A stretch of 41,820 bases of DNA, taken from positions 1 through 41,820 of the forward strand of contig JAJECA010000052.1 of NCBI GenBank assembly GCA_022822265.1. Direction: 5' to 3'. The notes below the pieces were generated by a model. It saw only the letters and a list, made by a program, of their open reading frames with translations. It made no database searches and was not told the DNA's origin. Below are positions 1-7,994 of this stretch, one piece after another. The DNA comes from Acidimicrobiia bacterium (GTDB lineage Bacteria; Actinomycetota; Acidimicrobiia; Acidimicrobiales; Bin134). Every line of letters starts with the position of its first letter. Position 1 is the stretch's first letter. Made by a program: the position numbers and the translations under genes.

Positions 1-690
1 CACCGCGTGGGTGGCCCCGAAGGAGATGGCCTCGTCGAGCTTGGCCGGGTTCTTGTCCACCGCCACGATCTCGGCCGCCCCGGCGATCCTGGCGCCCTGA
101 ATGGCGGCCACGCCGACCCCTCCGGCGCCGATCACCAGCGCCGAGGAGCCCGGGCTGATCTTGGCCGTGTTCAATGCGGCCCCGGCCCCGGTCATCACCC
201 CGCAGCCGATGAGTGAGGCCACGTCCAAGGGGATATCGTCATCGATCTTCACCACTCCTTGGCGGGGCATGAGCATCTTCTCGGCGAACGTGCCCGCTCC
301 GGCCATGCCGCCGATCTCCTGGCCGTCCTGGGTGAACTTCATCCGGGCCATCTCGCCGAATGTGATGTTGACGCACAGGTTGGGCTGGTGGCGACCCGTG
401 CAATAGAGGCACTCCCCGCAGGGCGGCGACCACATAACGATCACGTGGTCGCCAGGGACGAGGTCGTCCACATTGGATCCCACCTCCTCGATGATCCCCG
501 CGCCCTCGTGGCCGAGCACCGCCGGGGCAGCTTGGGGAATGGTCCCATTCATGGCCGACACATCGGAGTGGCATACCCCGGTGTGGGTGATCTTGATGGC
601 TACATCATCGGGGCCCAGATCCAGCATCTCGACGTCGTCACACACGTCCAGATTGACCTCTCCCACCTCTCGCATAATCGCCGCAAGCAT
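1..690 (-). CDS. Zinc-dependent alcohol dehydrogenase, C-terminal part beyond window
   Basis: Partial gene; 230 N-terminal residues are visible and the rest lies left of the window. It is a medium-chain zinc alcohol dehydrogenase (NAD(P)-dependent oxidation of an alcohol or aldehyde adduct). Visible motifs in order: GVCHSD (catalytic zinc Cys), GHEGAGIIEEVG with the zinc His/Glu, a structural-zinc cluster of four cysteines spaced C-x2-C-x2-C-x7-C around PPCGECLYC, and the start of the Rossmann fold, VIGAGGVGVAAIQGA. The pattern resembles the class III/NDMA-dependent actinobacterial branch, but the substrate cannot be told. Start chosen at the ATG at 690, giving MLAAIMREVG, the normal beginning for this family; an ATG at 675 is an alternative. 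It is divergent from the hypothetical gene at 763 with about 70 bp between. Confidence 0.88.
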   Translation of the reverse strand, partial: MLAAIMREVGEVNLDVCDDVEMLDLGPDDVAIKITHTGVCHSDVSAMNGTIPQAAPAVLGHEGAGIIEEVGSNVDDLVPGDHVIVMWSPPCGECLYCTGRHQPNLCVNITFGEMARMKFTQDGQEIGGMAGAGTFAEKMLMPRQGVVKIDDDIPLDVASLIGCGVMTGAGAALNTAKISPGSSALVIGAGGVGVAAIQGARIAGAAEIVAVDKNPAKLDEAISFGATHAV

Positions 691-762
691 CCAAAAATCG
701 TAGGCCGAGCTTGGCCTCCACGACACACCTAGCCGCCAAACCGATGGCTAGTGTCATCAGCC

Positions 763-1920
763 ATGCCGCAGACCATGCCGCTGGACACCGAGGAGCTGAA
801 CCGAATGGTGGAGTTCTGGGACATCTTGGTGTCAGAGAACTCCAAGAAGCGCACCGGCCTCACCTCGGGTCTCATCCCGGTGAGGGAGTACACCGGCTAC
901 TCGGGCATGGAGGCCTGGCTGCGGTGGCCCGACATTCTGGCCCGCTGCGATGAGGTGCTCGATGCCTCCGAGCTGGGGGCCAAGATGCGGGGACCGGGAA
1001 CCCAGACCACCAACGCCCACCCCTTCGCCATCGTGTGCATCCCGTTCGGCGGCTGGCGTGCACTCGAGGAGTTGTCGTCCATGGGGCTCACCACCCAGGT
1101 GGACGACGTGGAAGACAGGGTGCGCTTCCTCATGGACTACTGGATCCGCTGGGTGGAGCCGTGGCGGGGCGACGGCTTCCGCTCGTGCTGGGACGCGGCC
1201 GACACGCTGCGAACCTGCGACCCCGAGATCATAAGCACCCTGTATGAGGCCGCCTGGCCGGTGGAGGATGACAGCGACAACCGCACGGCGCGACGGTTTG
1301 TGGCCGGACTCCAGCAGTACCTGTTCCTACTGTACTTGGACACTCGGCTGGGCACCGGCGACACCGGCCCGTACCCGCTGCCCAACGGCCGCCACATGAT
1401 CGTGCGGGAGTTTTCCTCGCTGGCCCAGAGCTGGATCCCGTGGAGCGACGTGGCCGCCGATGTGCCCTATCAGAACCTGGTGGTGGGCCTGGTGTTCCGA
1501 CCCGGCATCCACAACCGGGTGAACGATCTGTCCACCACGTTCTCGGTTCCGGCCGACAACCTGGCCTGGCTGGAAGCTATGTCGGTGTTCGAGCCCCGCC
1601 CCGGAGGGGAGCTGGTGCCGGTGGACCGGGAAGAAATGCCCGAGATCCTGGCCGCGGTCAAGAAAGCCCAGGCCGATGCCTACCGGTTGATGAACACCTG
1701 GACGTTCGAGGAAAAGGTCCGCAACGGCACCCATGTCTATTTCCGGGGTCTGATGTGGCCGTTCACCAACATGCTGGGCATCGACCACGAGTTCGATTGG
1801 TCGATCCCCCACCCCCACACCGCCGAGACGGTGTGGCCCATCTTCGCCGGCGGCCTCCCGGAACAGGAGGACGCCGAGGAAGTGCCGTTCCCGATGTTCC
1901 CCCGACTAGAAAGCGCCTAG
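763..1920 (+). CDS. Conserved hypothetical protein, ~385 aa
   Basis: I do not recognise a family. The protein starts MPQTMPLDTEELNRMVEF (ATG 763; a GTG at 751 would add four residues). It is soluble, with no signal peptide or membrane segment, rich in Trp and acidic residues, and has a C-terminal stretch ending PFPMFPRLESA. Codon use is typical of the window, and the third-position GC bias supports real coding. It lies 44 bp before the F420-type oxidoreductase at 1965 in the same direction, so the two are probably co-transcribed. Function unknown. Confidence 0.75.
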   Translation: MPQTMPLDTEELNRMVEFWDILVSENSKKRTGLTSGLIPVREYTGYSGMEAWLRWPDILARCDEVLDASELGAKMRGPGTQTTNAHPFAIVCIPFGGWRALEELSSMGLTTQVDDVEDRVRFLMDYWIRWVEPWRGDGFRSCWDAADTLRTCDPEIISTLYEAAWPVEDDSDNRTARRFVAGLQQYLFLLYLDTRLGTGDTGPYPLPNGRHMIVREFSSLAQSWIPWSDVAADVPYQNLVVGLVFRPGIHNRVNDLSTTFSVPADNLAWLEAMSVFEPRPGGELVPVDREEMPEILAAVKKAQADAYRLMNTWTFEEKVRNGTHVYFRGLMWPFTNMLGIDHEFDWSIPHPHTAETVWPIFAGGLPEQEDAEEVPFPMFPRLESA

Positions 1921-1923
1921 GCC

Positions 1924-1968
1924 ATGAAGATCGAAATTGTGGGCAGCCAGACGAGGAGGAACTCATGA
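1924..1968 (+). other. Possible 14-aa leader ORF overlapping the next start
   Basis: A short ORF, MKIEIVGSQTRRNS, begins at 1924 and ends in a TGA that overlaps the ATG of the next gene (ATGA at 1965-1968). Its first 11 bases, ATGAAGATCGA, are repeated exactly at the start of the downstream gene. This may be a coupled leader peptide or simply a duplicated start region; no conservation data are available to decide. Confidence 0.2.
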
Positions 1969-2975
1969 AGATCGACATGCCGCTATCTGCTGATCTGGCG
2001 GGGGTCCGGGCACAAGCCGAGGCCTACCAGGCCATGGGGGTCGACGGGGTGTTCACCTTCGAGGGCCAGCGCGACGTGTTCTTCCCGCTGCTGGCCGCGG
2101 CCGAGCACACCGGGCTCGACCTCTACACCAACGTTGCCATCGCCCTGCCCCGCAGCCCGATGCACCTGGCCTACCAGTCGTTCGACCTGCATCGGCTGTC
2201 GGACGGCAAGTTCGCCCTGGGCCTGGGATCGCAGATCAAGCCCCACATCACCAAGCGCTACAGCTCGGTGTGGGACCGCCCGGTGGCTCAGATGCGAGAG
2301 CTGATGGCGGCCACCAAGGCCATATTCGCCCGGTGGCAGGATGGCGATCCCCTCGACTTCAAGGGCGACTACTACACCTTCACGCTCTCCACCCCGATTT
2401 TCGAGCCCGAACCCCTGGAGTGGGGAACTCCCCCCATCTGGGCCGGGGCGCTGGGCCCGAAGATGACCAAGATGGTGGCCGAGACCGCTGACGGCATCTT
2501 GATCCACCCGTTCTGCTCCGAGCGCTTCCTGCGCACCAAGACGCTTCCCGCGGTGGAAGCAGGGCTAGGCGCAGCCGGACGCAGCCGGGACGAATTCACC
2601 TTCGGTGTGGGGGTGATCGTCGGGTTGTACGGAGATGACGCCGATGAGGCGGAGGCCTGGCGGGTGGAACAGCTCTGCCGCTCCAACCTCGGCTTCTACG
2701 GCTCCACCCCCGCCTACCGGGTAGTGCTCGAGGCCCACGGCTGGGGCGAGCTCCAGGACGAGCTGAACCGACTGACAAAGCAAGGCCGCTGGGGCGACAT
2801 CGGCGACGTGTGGGACGACGAGATGGTCCACACCCTCAGCGTCCAGGGCACCCCCTCTGAAGCCGCCGCCGAGATCAAATCCCGCTTCGGCGGCCTCGCC
2901 GACCGCATCCACCTCTCCCTCCACGGCGCCCCCCAACCCCTAGTCGCCGAACTCTTCGCCGCCCTCAAGGGCTGA
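1965..2975 (+). CDS. LLM-class F420-dependent oxidoreductase
   Basis: Luciferase-like TIM-barrel oxidoreductase of the actinobacterial F420-dependent type (about 336 aa, normal for the family). Support: an N-terminal MKIDMPLSADL beta-strand followed by YQAMGVDGVFTFEG, LYTNVAIALPRSP, the RLSDGKFALGLGSQIKPHI segment typical of the family, and WAGALGPKMTKMVAETADG near the cofactor site. The start at 1965 is fixed by a strong ribosome-binding site (GAGGAGG, 1953-1959) and by homology; the open frame extends upstream to 1440 but only as a shadow of the previous gene. Substrate unknown. Its last 17 bases are one copy of a direct repeat that recurs at 4015-4031. Confidence 0.85.
   Translation: MKIDMPLSADLAGVRAQAEAYQAMGVDGVFTFEGQRDVFFPLLAAAEHTGLDLYTNVAIALPRSPMHLAYQSFDLHRLSDGKFALGLGSQIKPHITKRYSSVWDRPVAQMRELMAATKAIFARWQDGDPLDFKGDYYTFTLSTPIFEPEPLEWGTPPIWAGALGPKMTKMVAETADGILIHPFCSERFLRTKTLPAVEAGLGAAGRSRDEFTFGVGVIVGLYGDDADEAEAWRVEQLCRSNLGFYGSTPAYRVVLEAHGWGELQDELNRLTKQGRWGDIGDVWDDEMVHTLSVQGTPSEAAAEIKSRFGGLADRIHLSLHGAPQPLVAELFAALKG
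2959..2975 (+). repeat. 17-bp direct repeat, left copy
   Basis: CCGCCCTCAAGGGCTGA, forming the last codons and the stop of the F420-type gene. The identical 17 bases end the PIN toxin gene at 4015-4031, so the toxin-antitoxin module sits exactly between the two copies (1056 bp period). The core CCCTCAAGGG is itself a near-palindrome. Confidence 0.8.
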
Positions 2976-3011
2976 GTGTCAATACTTGCTTTCGTTTCTT
3001 GCGTTTAGGGT

Positions 3012-3017
3012 TAGACT
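3012..3017 (+). promoter_or_regulatory. Putative -10 box for a leaderless transcript
   Basis: TAGACT fits the TAnnnT -10 pattern, and the ATG of the antitoxin gene follows 6 nt later (3024). There is no Shine-Dalgarno sequence before the ATG. This is the arrangement of leaderless transcripts common in Actinomycetota. A TTGCTT at 2986-2991 is a poorly spaced -35 candidate. Confidence 0.45.
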
Positions 3018-3023
3018 GGTTGC

Positions 3024-3464
3024 ATGGCCATCGCGACCACCTCAAGACCCGACGGCGCAGCAGACGCAACGGCGTATTCGGACTTTGCTGAGACCGTCTC
3101 CAAGAAGCTACTCGACGGGGCTTCTCTGCGAATCGGTATAAAGGACTCGGAGTGCGAGGTGACCGGAGAGATCGCGCTGGCCATCGTGGACCTTCTCAGA
3201 ATGGGTCCAGGCGCTCACGCTGTTGAGCTTCAAGCCCTCCCCCCCGTATTGACCACAGGTCAAGCCGCCGACCTTCTCGACGTCACCCGGCCCACAGTGG
3301 TCAAACTCGTAGACGAGGGAAAGCTGCCCGCCACCCGAGTTGGAACTCACCGACGCATTCCAACTCCAGATCTGCTCGCCTACCGCGAGCGCTGTCGGCA
3401 CCAACGCTCGGAACAAATCAGCGAGATCATCCGTACGTCGCAAGAACTTGGCCTCTATGACTGA
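3024..3464 (+). CDS. Excisionase-type HTH antitoxin
   Basis: 146-aa protein with a helix-turn-helix of the excisionase/MerR-like type in its second half: TTGQAADLLDVTRPTVVKL followed by the wing VDEGKLPATRVGTHRRIP. The N-terminal half (about residues 15-75) is probably the toxin-binding or dimerisation part. The gene lies 6 nt before a PIN-domain gene, the usual order for a toxin-antitoxin operon in which the DNA-binding antitoxin also represses the operon. Base composition is less GC-biased than that of its neighbours, consistent with an acquired module. Confidence 0.75.
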   Translation: MAIATTSRPDGAADATAYSDFAETVSKKLLDGASLRIGIKDSECEVTGEIALAIVDLLRMGPGAHAVELQALPPVLTTGQAADLLDVTRPTVVKLVDEGKLPATRVGTHRRIPTPDLLAYRERCRHQRSEQISEIIRTSQELGLYD

Positions 3465-3470
3465 GCGCCA

Positions 3471-4031
3471 TTGAGACGCCCCCGCATCTTCCTCGACACC
3501 AACATCCTCGTAGACGCCCAAATCCGAGACATCTTCTTCACTATCGCCGAAGCCAGGCTCATCGACCTTCGCTGGAGCGACGAAGTTCTGAACGAGACTC
3601 GCAACGTGCTCACCAACCAAAGGGGAATCGAGCCCTCCCGAGTCGACTACCTCATCTCCATTATCGACGCGGCATTTCCCGAATCGAGCGTGGCTGCCGC
3701 CAAGATCACGCCTCTACCTGTCGCTCTCCCTGACGAGGACGACCTTCATGTCCTCTCTGCAGCAGTCGATGCCGACTGCGACCTACTCGTTACCAACAAT
3801 CTGCGCGATTTCCCCGACGGAGCAGTTGCTCCATTCGGGCTATCAGTACTCAATGCCGATTCAGCAATTGCGATGCTCGTCCAGGACTTCTCCGAGCGAA
3901 TGCCAGCCATCATCAGTCGCCTGCTATCTGAACTGCGCAAGCCCCCGATCAGCGTTCAAGAGTTCCTAGACCGCCTAAAACAGCGAACTCCAACCGCTGC
4001 CCAAGCTCTCAGCACCGCCCTCAAGGGCTGA
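3471..4031 (+). CDS. PIN-domain ribonuclease toxin
   Basis: 186-aa PIN-domain protein. The first acidic residue is in the classic FLDTNILVD strand (D9); further acidic positions are in SDEVLNETRN, in LPDEDDLHVLSAA and in the TNNLRDFP segment, matching the four-acid metal site of the family. Likely a VapC-like or related RNase neutralised by the preceding protein. The start is a TTG at 3471, 6 nt after the antitoxin stop; no better ATG lies upstream in frame. The C-terminus ends with ALKG, the same peptide as the end of the F420-type gene because both end in the shared 17-bp repeat. Convergent with the thiolase gene, 17 nt apart. Confidence 0.8.
   Translation: MRRPRIFLDTNILVDAQIRDIFFTIAEARLIDLRWSDEVLNETRNVLTNQRGIEPSRVDYLISIIDAAFPESSVAAAKITPLPVALPDEDDLHVLSAAVDADCDLLVTNNLRDFPDGAVAPFGLSVLNADSAIAMLVQDFSERMPAIISRLLSELRKPPISVQEFLDRLKQRTPTAAQALSTALKG
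4015..4031 (+). repeat. 17-bp direct repeat, right copy
   Basis: CCGCCCTCAAGGGCTGA, identical to 2959-2975. It supplies the stop codon of the PIN toxin gene and marks the right border of the toxin-antitoxin module. Confidence 0.8.
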
Positions 4032-4048
4032 CAGCTGCCGGTGCTCGG

Positions 4049-5230
4049 CTACATCGACTCCAGCACCACGGCGATGCCTTGACCCACGCCGATGCACAGG
4101 GTGGCCAGCCCCCAGCCGCCTACCCGCTTGAGCTGATGGGCCAACGTGACCGCGATACGGGCTCCTGATGCCCCAACGGGGTGACCGATGGCGATGGCTC
4201 CGCCATTGAGGTTGACGATGCCCTGATCCAGCTCAGGCCACTCCTTGAGACAAGCCAGGGTTTGGGCCGCGAATGCCTCGTTCAGCTCCACCACCGACAG
4301 GTCCGACCACCCGATCCCCGCTCGTTTGAGGGCGGTTTGGGCCGCTTCCACTGGGCCGATGCCGTACATGTGGGGGTCCACCCCCGAGACGGCCCGGCTG
4401 GCCACCCGGGCCAGCGGGGGTCGCCCGATCAGCTCCAAGCCGGCCTCTGAAGCCAGCAGGAGTGCGGCCGCGCCGTCGTTCATCGGCGAGGAATTTCCAG
4501 CGGTGACCGAGCCGTCGGAGCGAAACGCCGGGCGCAGCCGGGCCAGCGCGTCGGCGGTGGTGTCGGGGCGGATGCACTCGTCGGTAGCCAGCTCCGCGCC
4601 CCACGGGGGCACCACCTCGTCGTCGAATCGACCCGCCCGCCATGCGGCGGCGGCCTTCTGGTGGCTGCGGAGTGCGTAGGCGTCCTGCACCGGCCGGGAT
4701 ATCTCATAGGCATCGGCCAGGATCTCGGCTCCCTCCCCCAGCGCCACCGTCCACTGGTCGGGATGGCGGGGGTTCACCAGCCGCCACCCCAGCGTGGTGG
4801 AGTGCATCTGCTGATGGCCCCGCTCGTAGGGCCGTTCCGGCTTCGGCACCACCCACGGGGCTCGACTCATGGACTCCACCCCGCCGGCGATCACCACATC
4901 GGCGTCGCCCACCGCCACCTCCCGGCTGGCCCCGATTACCGCCTCCAAGCCCGAGCCGCACAGCCGGTTCTGGGTAACGCCGGGCACAGAGGAGGGCAGT
5001 CCGGCCAGCAGTGCCGCCATCCGGGCCACGTTGCGGTTCTCCTCCCCAGCCCCGTTGCTGTTTCCGAAATTCACGTCGTCGATCCGGGCTGGGTCCAAGT
5101 CGGCGCACCGCTCCATCAACGAGGCGATCACCCCGGCGGCCAAGTCATCGGGCCGGACTCCGGCCAACCCACCCCCGATGCGCCCCACCGGAGTCCTCAC
5201 CCCGTCGACCACATACACGTCGCCGGTCAC
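4049..5230 (-). CDS. pcaF: Thiolase (3-oxoadipyl-CoA / acetyl-CoA acyltransferase)
   Basis: 393-aa type II thiolase, full length. Visible: the N-terminal DVYVVDGVRTPVGR, the nucleophilic cysteine in NRLCGSG (C91), the NxNGGAIAIGHPVGASGAR block with the catalytic histidine, and the second cysteine in LCIGVGQG. In this operon, next to maleylacetate reductase and a CoA-transferase, the obvious role is thiolysis of 3-oxoadipyl-CoA to succinyl-CoA and acetyl-CoA, the last step of the beta-ketoadipate route. A beta-oxidation thiolase cannot be excluded. I chose the GTG at 5230, which has GGTGGAG upstream; the longer open frame to 5482 overlaps the preceding gene and is not needed. It follows the maleylacetate reductase stop by 16 nt. 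Confidence 0.85.
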   Translation of the reverse strand: MTGDVYVVDGVRTPVGRIGGGLAGVRPDDLAAGVIASLMERCADLDPARIDDVNFGNSNGAGEENRNVARMAALLAGLPSSVPGVTQNRLCGSGLEAVIGASREVAVGDADVVIAGGVESMSRAPWVVPKPERPYERGHQQMHSTTLGWRLVNPRHPDQWTVALGEGAEILADAYEISRPVQDAYALRSHQKAAAAWRAGRFDDEVVPPWGAELATDECIRPDTTADALARLRPAFRSDGSVTAGNSSPMNDGAAALLLASEAGLELIGRPPLARVASRAVSGVDPHMYGIGPVEAAQTALKRAGIGWSDLSVVELNEAFAAQTLACLKEWPELDQGIVNLNGGAIAIGHPVGASGARIAVTLAHQLKRVGGWGLATLCIGVGQGIAVVLESM

Positions 5231-5246
5231 TGGCAAGACTCCACCA

Positions 5247-6314
5247 TCAAACTTGACTTGGCCGCCGTCCAAAGTAGGCGTTGTCCAGCATTTGCCGGAT
5301 GCCGTCTTCTTCTGGAGGCCGCACGTTGGCCGCCGCTTCAATGACGACCCGTCGGGCCGCTTCATCGAGGCCATCGGCGGGCATGCCAATGGCCTCGAGA
5401 CTGGTTGGCGCGCCGATGGCAGCGGCCAGATCGAACATGGCGCCAGGCACGCCGGGGACATCAACCCCCACTGCACTCGCAATGCGCATCATGCACTCGG
5501 GAATGGCCGGAGCGTTGTAGGCCAAAGCGTGTCCCAGTACCACCGAGTTCATATCACCGTGGTTCAGGTTGAACATTCCGCCCAGCACATGGCAGGTCTT
5601 GTGATGTAAGGCCGTACCGGTGCCGGCCAGGGCAACCGCGGCCAGATAGGCGCCGTAGAGCACATGGGAACGCCCGTCCAGATTCTCAGGCTCAGCCACC
5701 ACAACAGGCAGCCCGGTGTGGAGAGCGGCGATGGCCTCGACAGCCATGGCCGACACCACCGGATTGGACCCAGGTCCATACAGCGCCTCCACCGCGTGGG
5801 CCATGGCATTCATCCCCGACGGGCCGGCAATGAAGGCGGGCAGCGTCAGGGTCAGCTCGGGGTCGTACACCACCACGTTCGGCTTGACCCGGGGATCCTT
5901 GCCGGTCTGCTTGTGGTCACCCTCGGTAAGCCCCCAGACGTCGGTCATCTCCGACCCGGCGTAAGTGGTGGGCACTGCGATCAACTGGACATCCAGCGAC
6001 CGGGCGATGATCTTTCCAAACCCGGTGGCCGAGCCGCCCCCGATGGTCACCACCGTGTCGGCTTCTGACTGACGGGCCAGGGAGATGGCCGCATCGGCCT
6101 GGGCGATCGGCACATGCTGGGCCACGTCAGAGAAGCGGGCGACAACCAGATCGCCGAGGACCTCGGCCACTTCGGCGGCGATGGCGTCTTCAGCCACGTC
6201 GGCCACCACCAATATCCGCTGGCCGCCCAATGCGGCTGCCTCCTCGGCCAGCGACCGACGAGATCCAGCCCCGAACACCACTCTTCCGGCCAGAACGTTG
6301 TAGGTGAAGTTCAT
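5247..6314 (-). CDS. Maleylacetate reductase (iron-type alcohol dehydrogenase family)
   Basis: 355 aa, the typical length for maleylacetate reductases (MacA/TfdF/PcaF-type), which reduce maleylacetate to 3-oxoadipate with NAD(P)H. Features: N-terminal YNVLAGRVVFGAGS, nucleotide-binding GGGSATGFGKIIA, VPTTYAGSEMTDVWG, the MNAMAHAVEALY helix and HHKTCHVLGGMFNLNHG, the conserved histidine block of the family. The ATG at 6314 overlaps the stop of the CoA-transferase beta gene (ATGA), so translation is coupled. Maleylacetate arises from hydroxyquinol or from chlorinated dienelactones, so its presence beside a dienelactone hydrolase at 15793 points to a modified ortho pathway. Function is well supported by sequence and context. 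Confidence 0.87.
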   Translation of the reverse strand: MNFTYNVLAGRVVFGAGSRRSLAEEAAALGGQRILVVADVAEDAIAAEVAEVLGDLVVARFSDVAQHVPIAQADAAISLARQSEADTVVTIGGGSATGFGKIIARSLDVQLIAVPTTYAGSEMTDVWGLTEGDHKQTGKDPRVKPNVVVYDPELTLTLPAFIAGPSGMNAMAHAVEALYGPGSNPVVSAMAVEAIAALHTGLPVVVAEPENLDGRSHVLYGAYLAAVALAGTGTALHHKTCHVLGGMFNLNHGDMNSVVLGHALAYNAPAIPECMMRIASAVGVDVPGVPGAMFDLAAAIGAPTSLEAIGMPADGLDEAARRVVIEAAANVRPPEEDGIRQMLDNAYFGRRPSQV

Positions 6315-7078
6315 GACGCCGCCTTCAGCTCTCTAAGCACCGCAAGCTCTTCCGCTGTGGGGGGCGGTGTGATGGCCAGTTCGTCGGCCACCGCCAACTC
6401 CCATCCCGTGGCGGATTGCACGTCGTCAACCGACACTCCGGGGTGGACACTGGTCAAGTTGAGCTCCTTGGTATCCGGGTCGGGGCGCAGCACGCACAAG
6501 TCGCTAATGACCGCTGACGGTCCCCGGCCCCGCAAGCCGAGCTGCTCGCGGTTTCCGGGGCCAGCACCGTGCCCCAGCGACGTGACGAAGTCCAGTTGCT
6601 CGACAAAGGCCCGCCGACTGTGGGGCAGAGTGATGATGACCTCGCCGCAATTGGCCGCGATCTCCGGGGCACCTCCCGCGCCGGGAAGCCGCACCTTGGG
6701 CGTGTCATAGGCGCCTATGACGGTGGTGTTGATGTTGGCGAATCGATCGATCTGAGCTGCTCCCAAGAACCCGACGTCGATGCGCCCGGCTTGGAGCCAA
6801 TAGCTGAATATCTCCACCACCCCGACGTTGGCCACCGCGGTCTCCGACAACACCCCGTCGCCGATAGATGCGGGGAGATGGTCGGGTCGAGAGCCGATAC
6901 AACCGGACTCATAAATCAGAACCGCATTGGGCGCGTGCATCCGTCGAGCCACGTTGGCCGCGGTCGAAGGCAAACCAATGCCCACGAAGCACACAACACC
7001 GTCGGCCAGCTCCCGGGCCGCGGCCACCGCCATCATCTCATCCGATGTCCACTGGCCATTCCGGCGGTCGATGCTCAT
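6311..7078 (-). CDS. CoA-transferase beta subunit (3-oxoadipate CoA-transferase type)
   Basis: 255-aa family I CoA-transferase small subunit. It contains VCFVGIGLPS, the IYESGCIGSRP segment where family members carry the catalytic glutamate (here the E of YESG), and LPGAGGAPEIAA. Most likely the beta half of a 3-oxoadipate:succinyl-CoA transferase (PcaJ role). A related family of CoA-thioester hydrolases (IpdB, steroid ring degradation) is close in sequence and cannot be fully excluded. The start MSIDRRNG at 7078 overlaps the alpha-subunit stop (ATGA, 7075-7078); an in-frame start at 7108 would lie inside the previous gene. Its own stop overlaps the start of maleylacetate reductase. Part of a tightly coupled four-gene operon. 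Confidence 0.82.
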   Translation of the reverse strand: MSIDRRNGQWTSDEMMAVAAARELADGVVCFVGIGLPSTAANVARRMHAPNAVLIYESGCIGSRPDHLPASIGDGVLSETAVANVGVVEIFSYWLQAGRIDVGFLGAAQIDRFANINTTVIGAYDTPKVRLPGAGGAPEIAANCGEVIITLPHSRRAFVEQLDFVTSLGHGAGPGNREQLGLRGRGPSAVISDLCVLRPDPDTKELNLTSVHPGVSVDDVQSATGWELAVADELAITPPPTAEELAVLRELKAAS

Positions 7079-7884
7079 GGTTTGACTTCCACCACGCCGG
7101 CCAGCCAATCGGTAAACGCGTCCCTGCTCCGGGCAATGGGATCCCAGGCGGCATAGAAGTCGTTGTCCCTATCGCTGTAGTCATGGGCGTACGACGGATG
7201 GGGGCCTCCGGGAACCACTGCCACCGCATCCACCGCCCATGACGGCAGCACTACCCCGCCAGTGCGGACGGCGAATTCGTCCACCACTTCTTCCACGGTC
7301 ACGATGCTGTGGCGGCTGGCCAACACACACTCCTTTTGTACCCCGGTGATGCCCCAGTACATGACGTTGCCATCCCGGTCGGCCTGCTGGGCGTGGATGA
7401 TTCCCACATCGGGGTTGATGGCGGGCACTGCGGTGAGCTCTTCGCCGGTGAACGGACAGGAAATGGAGGCGATGGTCTTGGTGTGGTCGGCCAGGCTGGT
7501 TCCCACATAGCCCCGCAGCACGCCGAAGGGCAGACCAGCCGCCCCGGCACGCCACCGTTCGGCCAGCCCGGCGTGGGAATGCTCCTCCACTTCGAGGGGC
7601 CGCGGAAACTGATTCTCCACCGCATCGCGCATGCGGTGCAGCGAGCCCACTCCGGGATTGCCTCCCCAGCCGAAGATCAGCTTGCTAGCGCATCCGGCCC
7701 CGATGAGCTGGTCATACACCAGATCAGGGGTCATCCGAACCAGGGTCAGGTCTCGGCGCCCCTGGCGGATGATCTCGTGACCCGCGGCGAACGGGATGAG
7801 GTGGGTGAAGCCCTCCAGGGCGAGGGTCTGGCCGTCCTCCACATAGCGGGCCACCGCCTCTCGGAGTGACAGAAACTCGCCCAT
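7075..7884 (-). CDS. CoA-transferase alpha subunit (3-oxoadipate CoA-transferase type)
   Basis: 269-aa family I CoA-transferase large subunit: LSLREAVARYVEDGQTLALEGF, then the LIFGWGGNPGVGSLHRMRDA glycine-rich CoA-site region and GIIHAQQADRDGNVMYWG, a family hallmark. It pairs with the beta subunit encoded downstream with a 4-nt overlap. Proposed reaction: transfer of CoA from succinyl-CoA to 3-oxoadipate. First gene of the operon, divergent from an IclR-family regulator across 110 bp with two palindromic operators. Start set at the ATG at 7884 (GGAGAAACC upstream); the open frame continues to 7986 but that part covers the operators. Confidence 0.82.
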   Translation of the reverse strand: MGEFLSLREAVARYVEDGQTLALEGFTHLIPFAAGHEIIRQGRRDLTLVRMTPDLVYDQLIGAGCASKLIFGWGGNPGVGSLHRMRDAVENQFPRPLEVEEHSHAGLAERWRAGAAGLPFGVLRGYVGTSLADHTKTIASISCPFTGEELTAVPAINPDVGIIHAQQADRDGNVMYWGITGVQKECVLASRHSIVTVEEVVDEFAVRTGGVVLPSWAVDAVAVVPGGPHPSYAHDYSDRDNDFYAAWDPIARSRDAFTDWLAGVVEVKP

Positions 7885-7925
7885 ACCAACCGGTTTCTCC
7901 TGAGTCGCCAAGTATCTACTATGGT

Positions 7926-7940
7926 GTTCGTTATACGAAC
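7926..7940. promoter_or_regulatory. IclR-type operator 1 (palindrome)
   Basis: GTTCG-TTATA-CGAAC, a perfect 5-bp inverted repeat with a 5-bp spacer, in the divergent region between the CoA-transferase operon and the IclR gene. The half-site and spacing resemble those known for PcaR/PcaU-type IclR regulators of beta-ketoadipate genes. Confidence 0.65.
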
Positions 7941-7944
7941 ATTT

Positions 7945-7959
7945 GTACGCAATATGAAC
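7945..7959. promoter_or_regulatory. IclR-type operator 2 (imperfect palindrome)
   Basis: GTACG-CAATA-TGAAC, a degenerate copy of operator 1, its centre 19 bp (nearly two helical turns) from the first. Tandem sites on one DNA face are expected for IclR tetramers. Confidence 0.5.
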
Positions 7960-7994
7960 ATTATGGCAGCCACCTACCCGGGTCAAGCGGGGCC

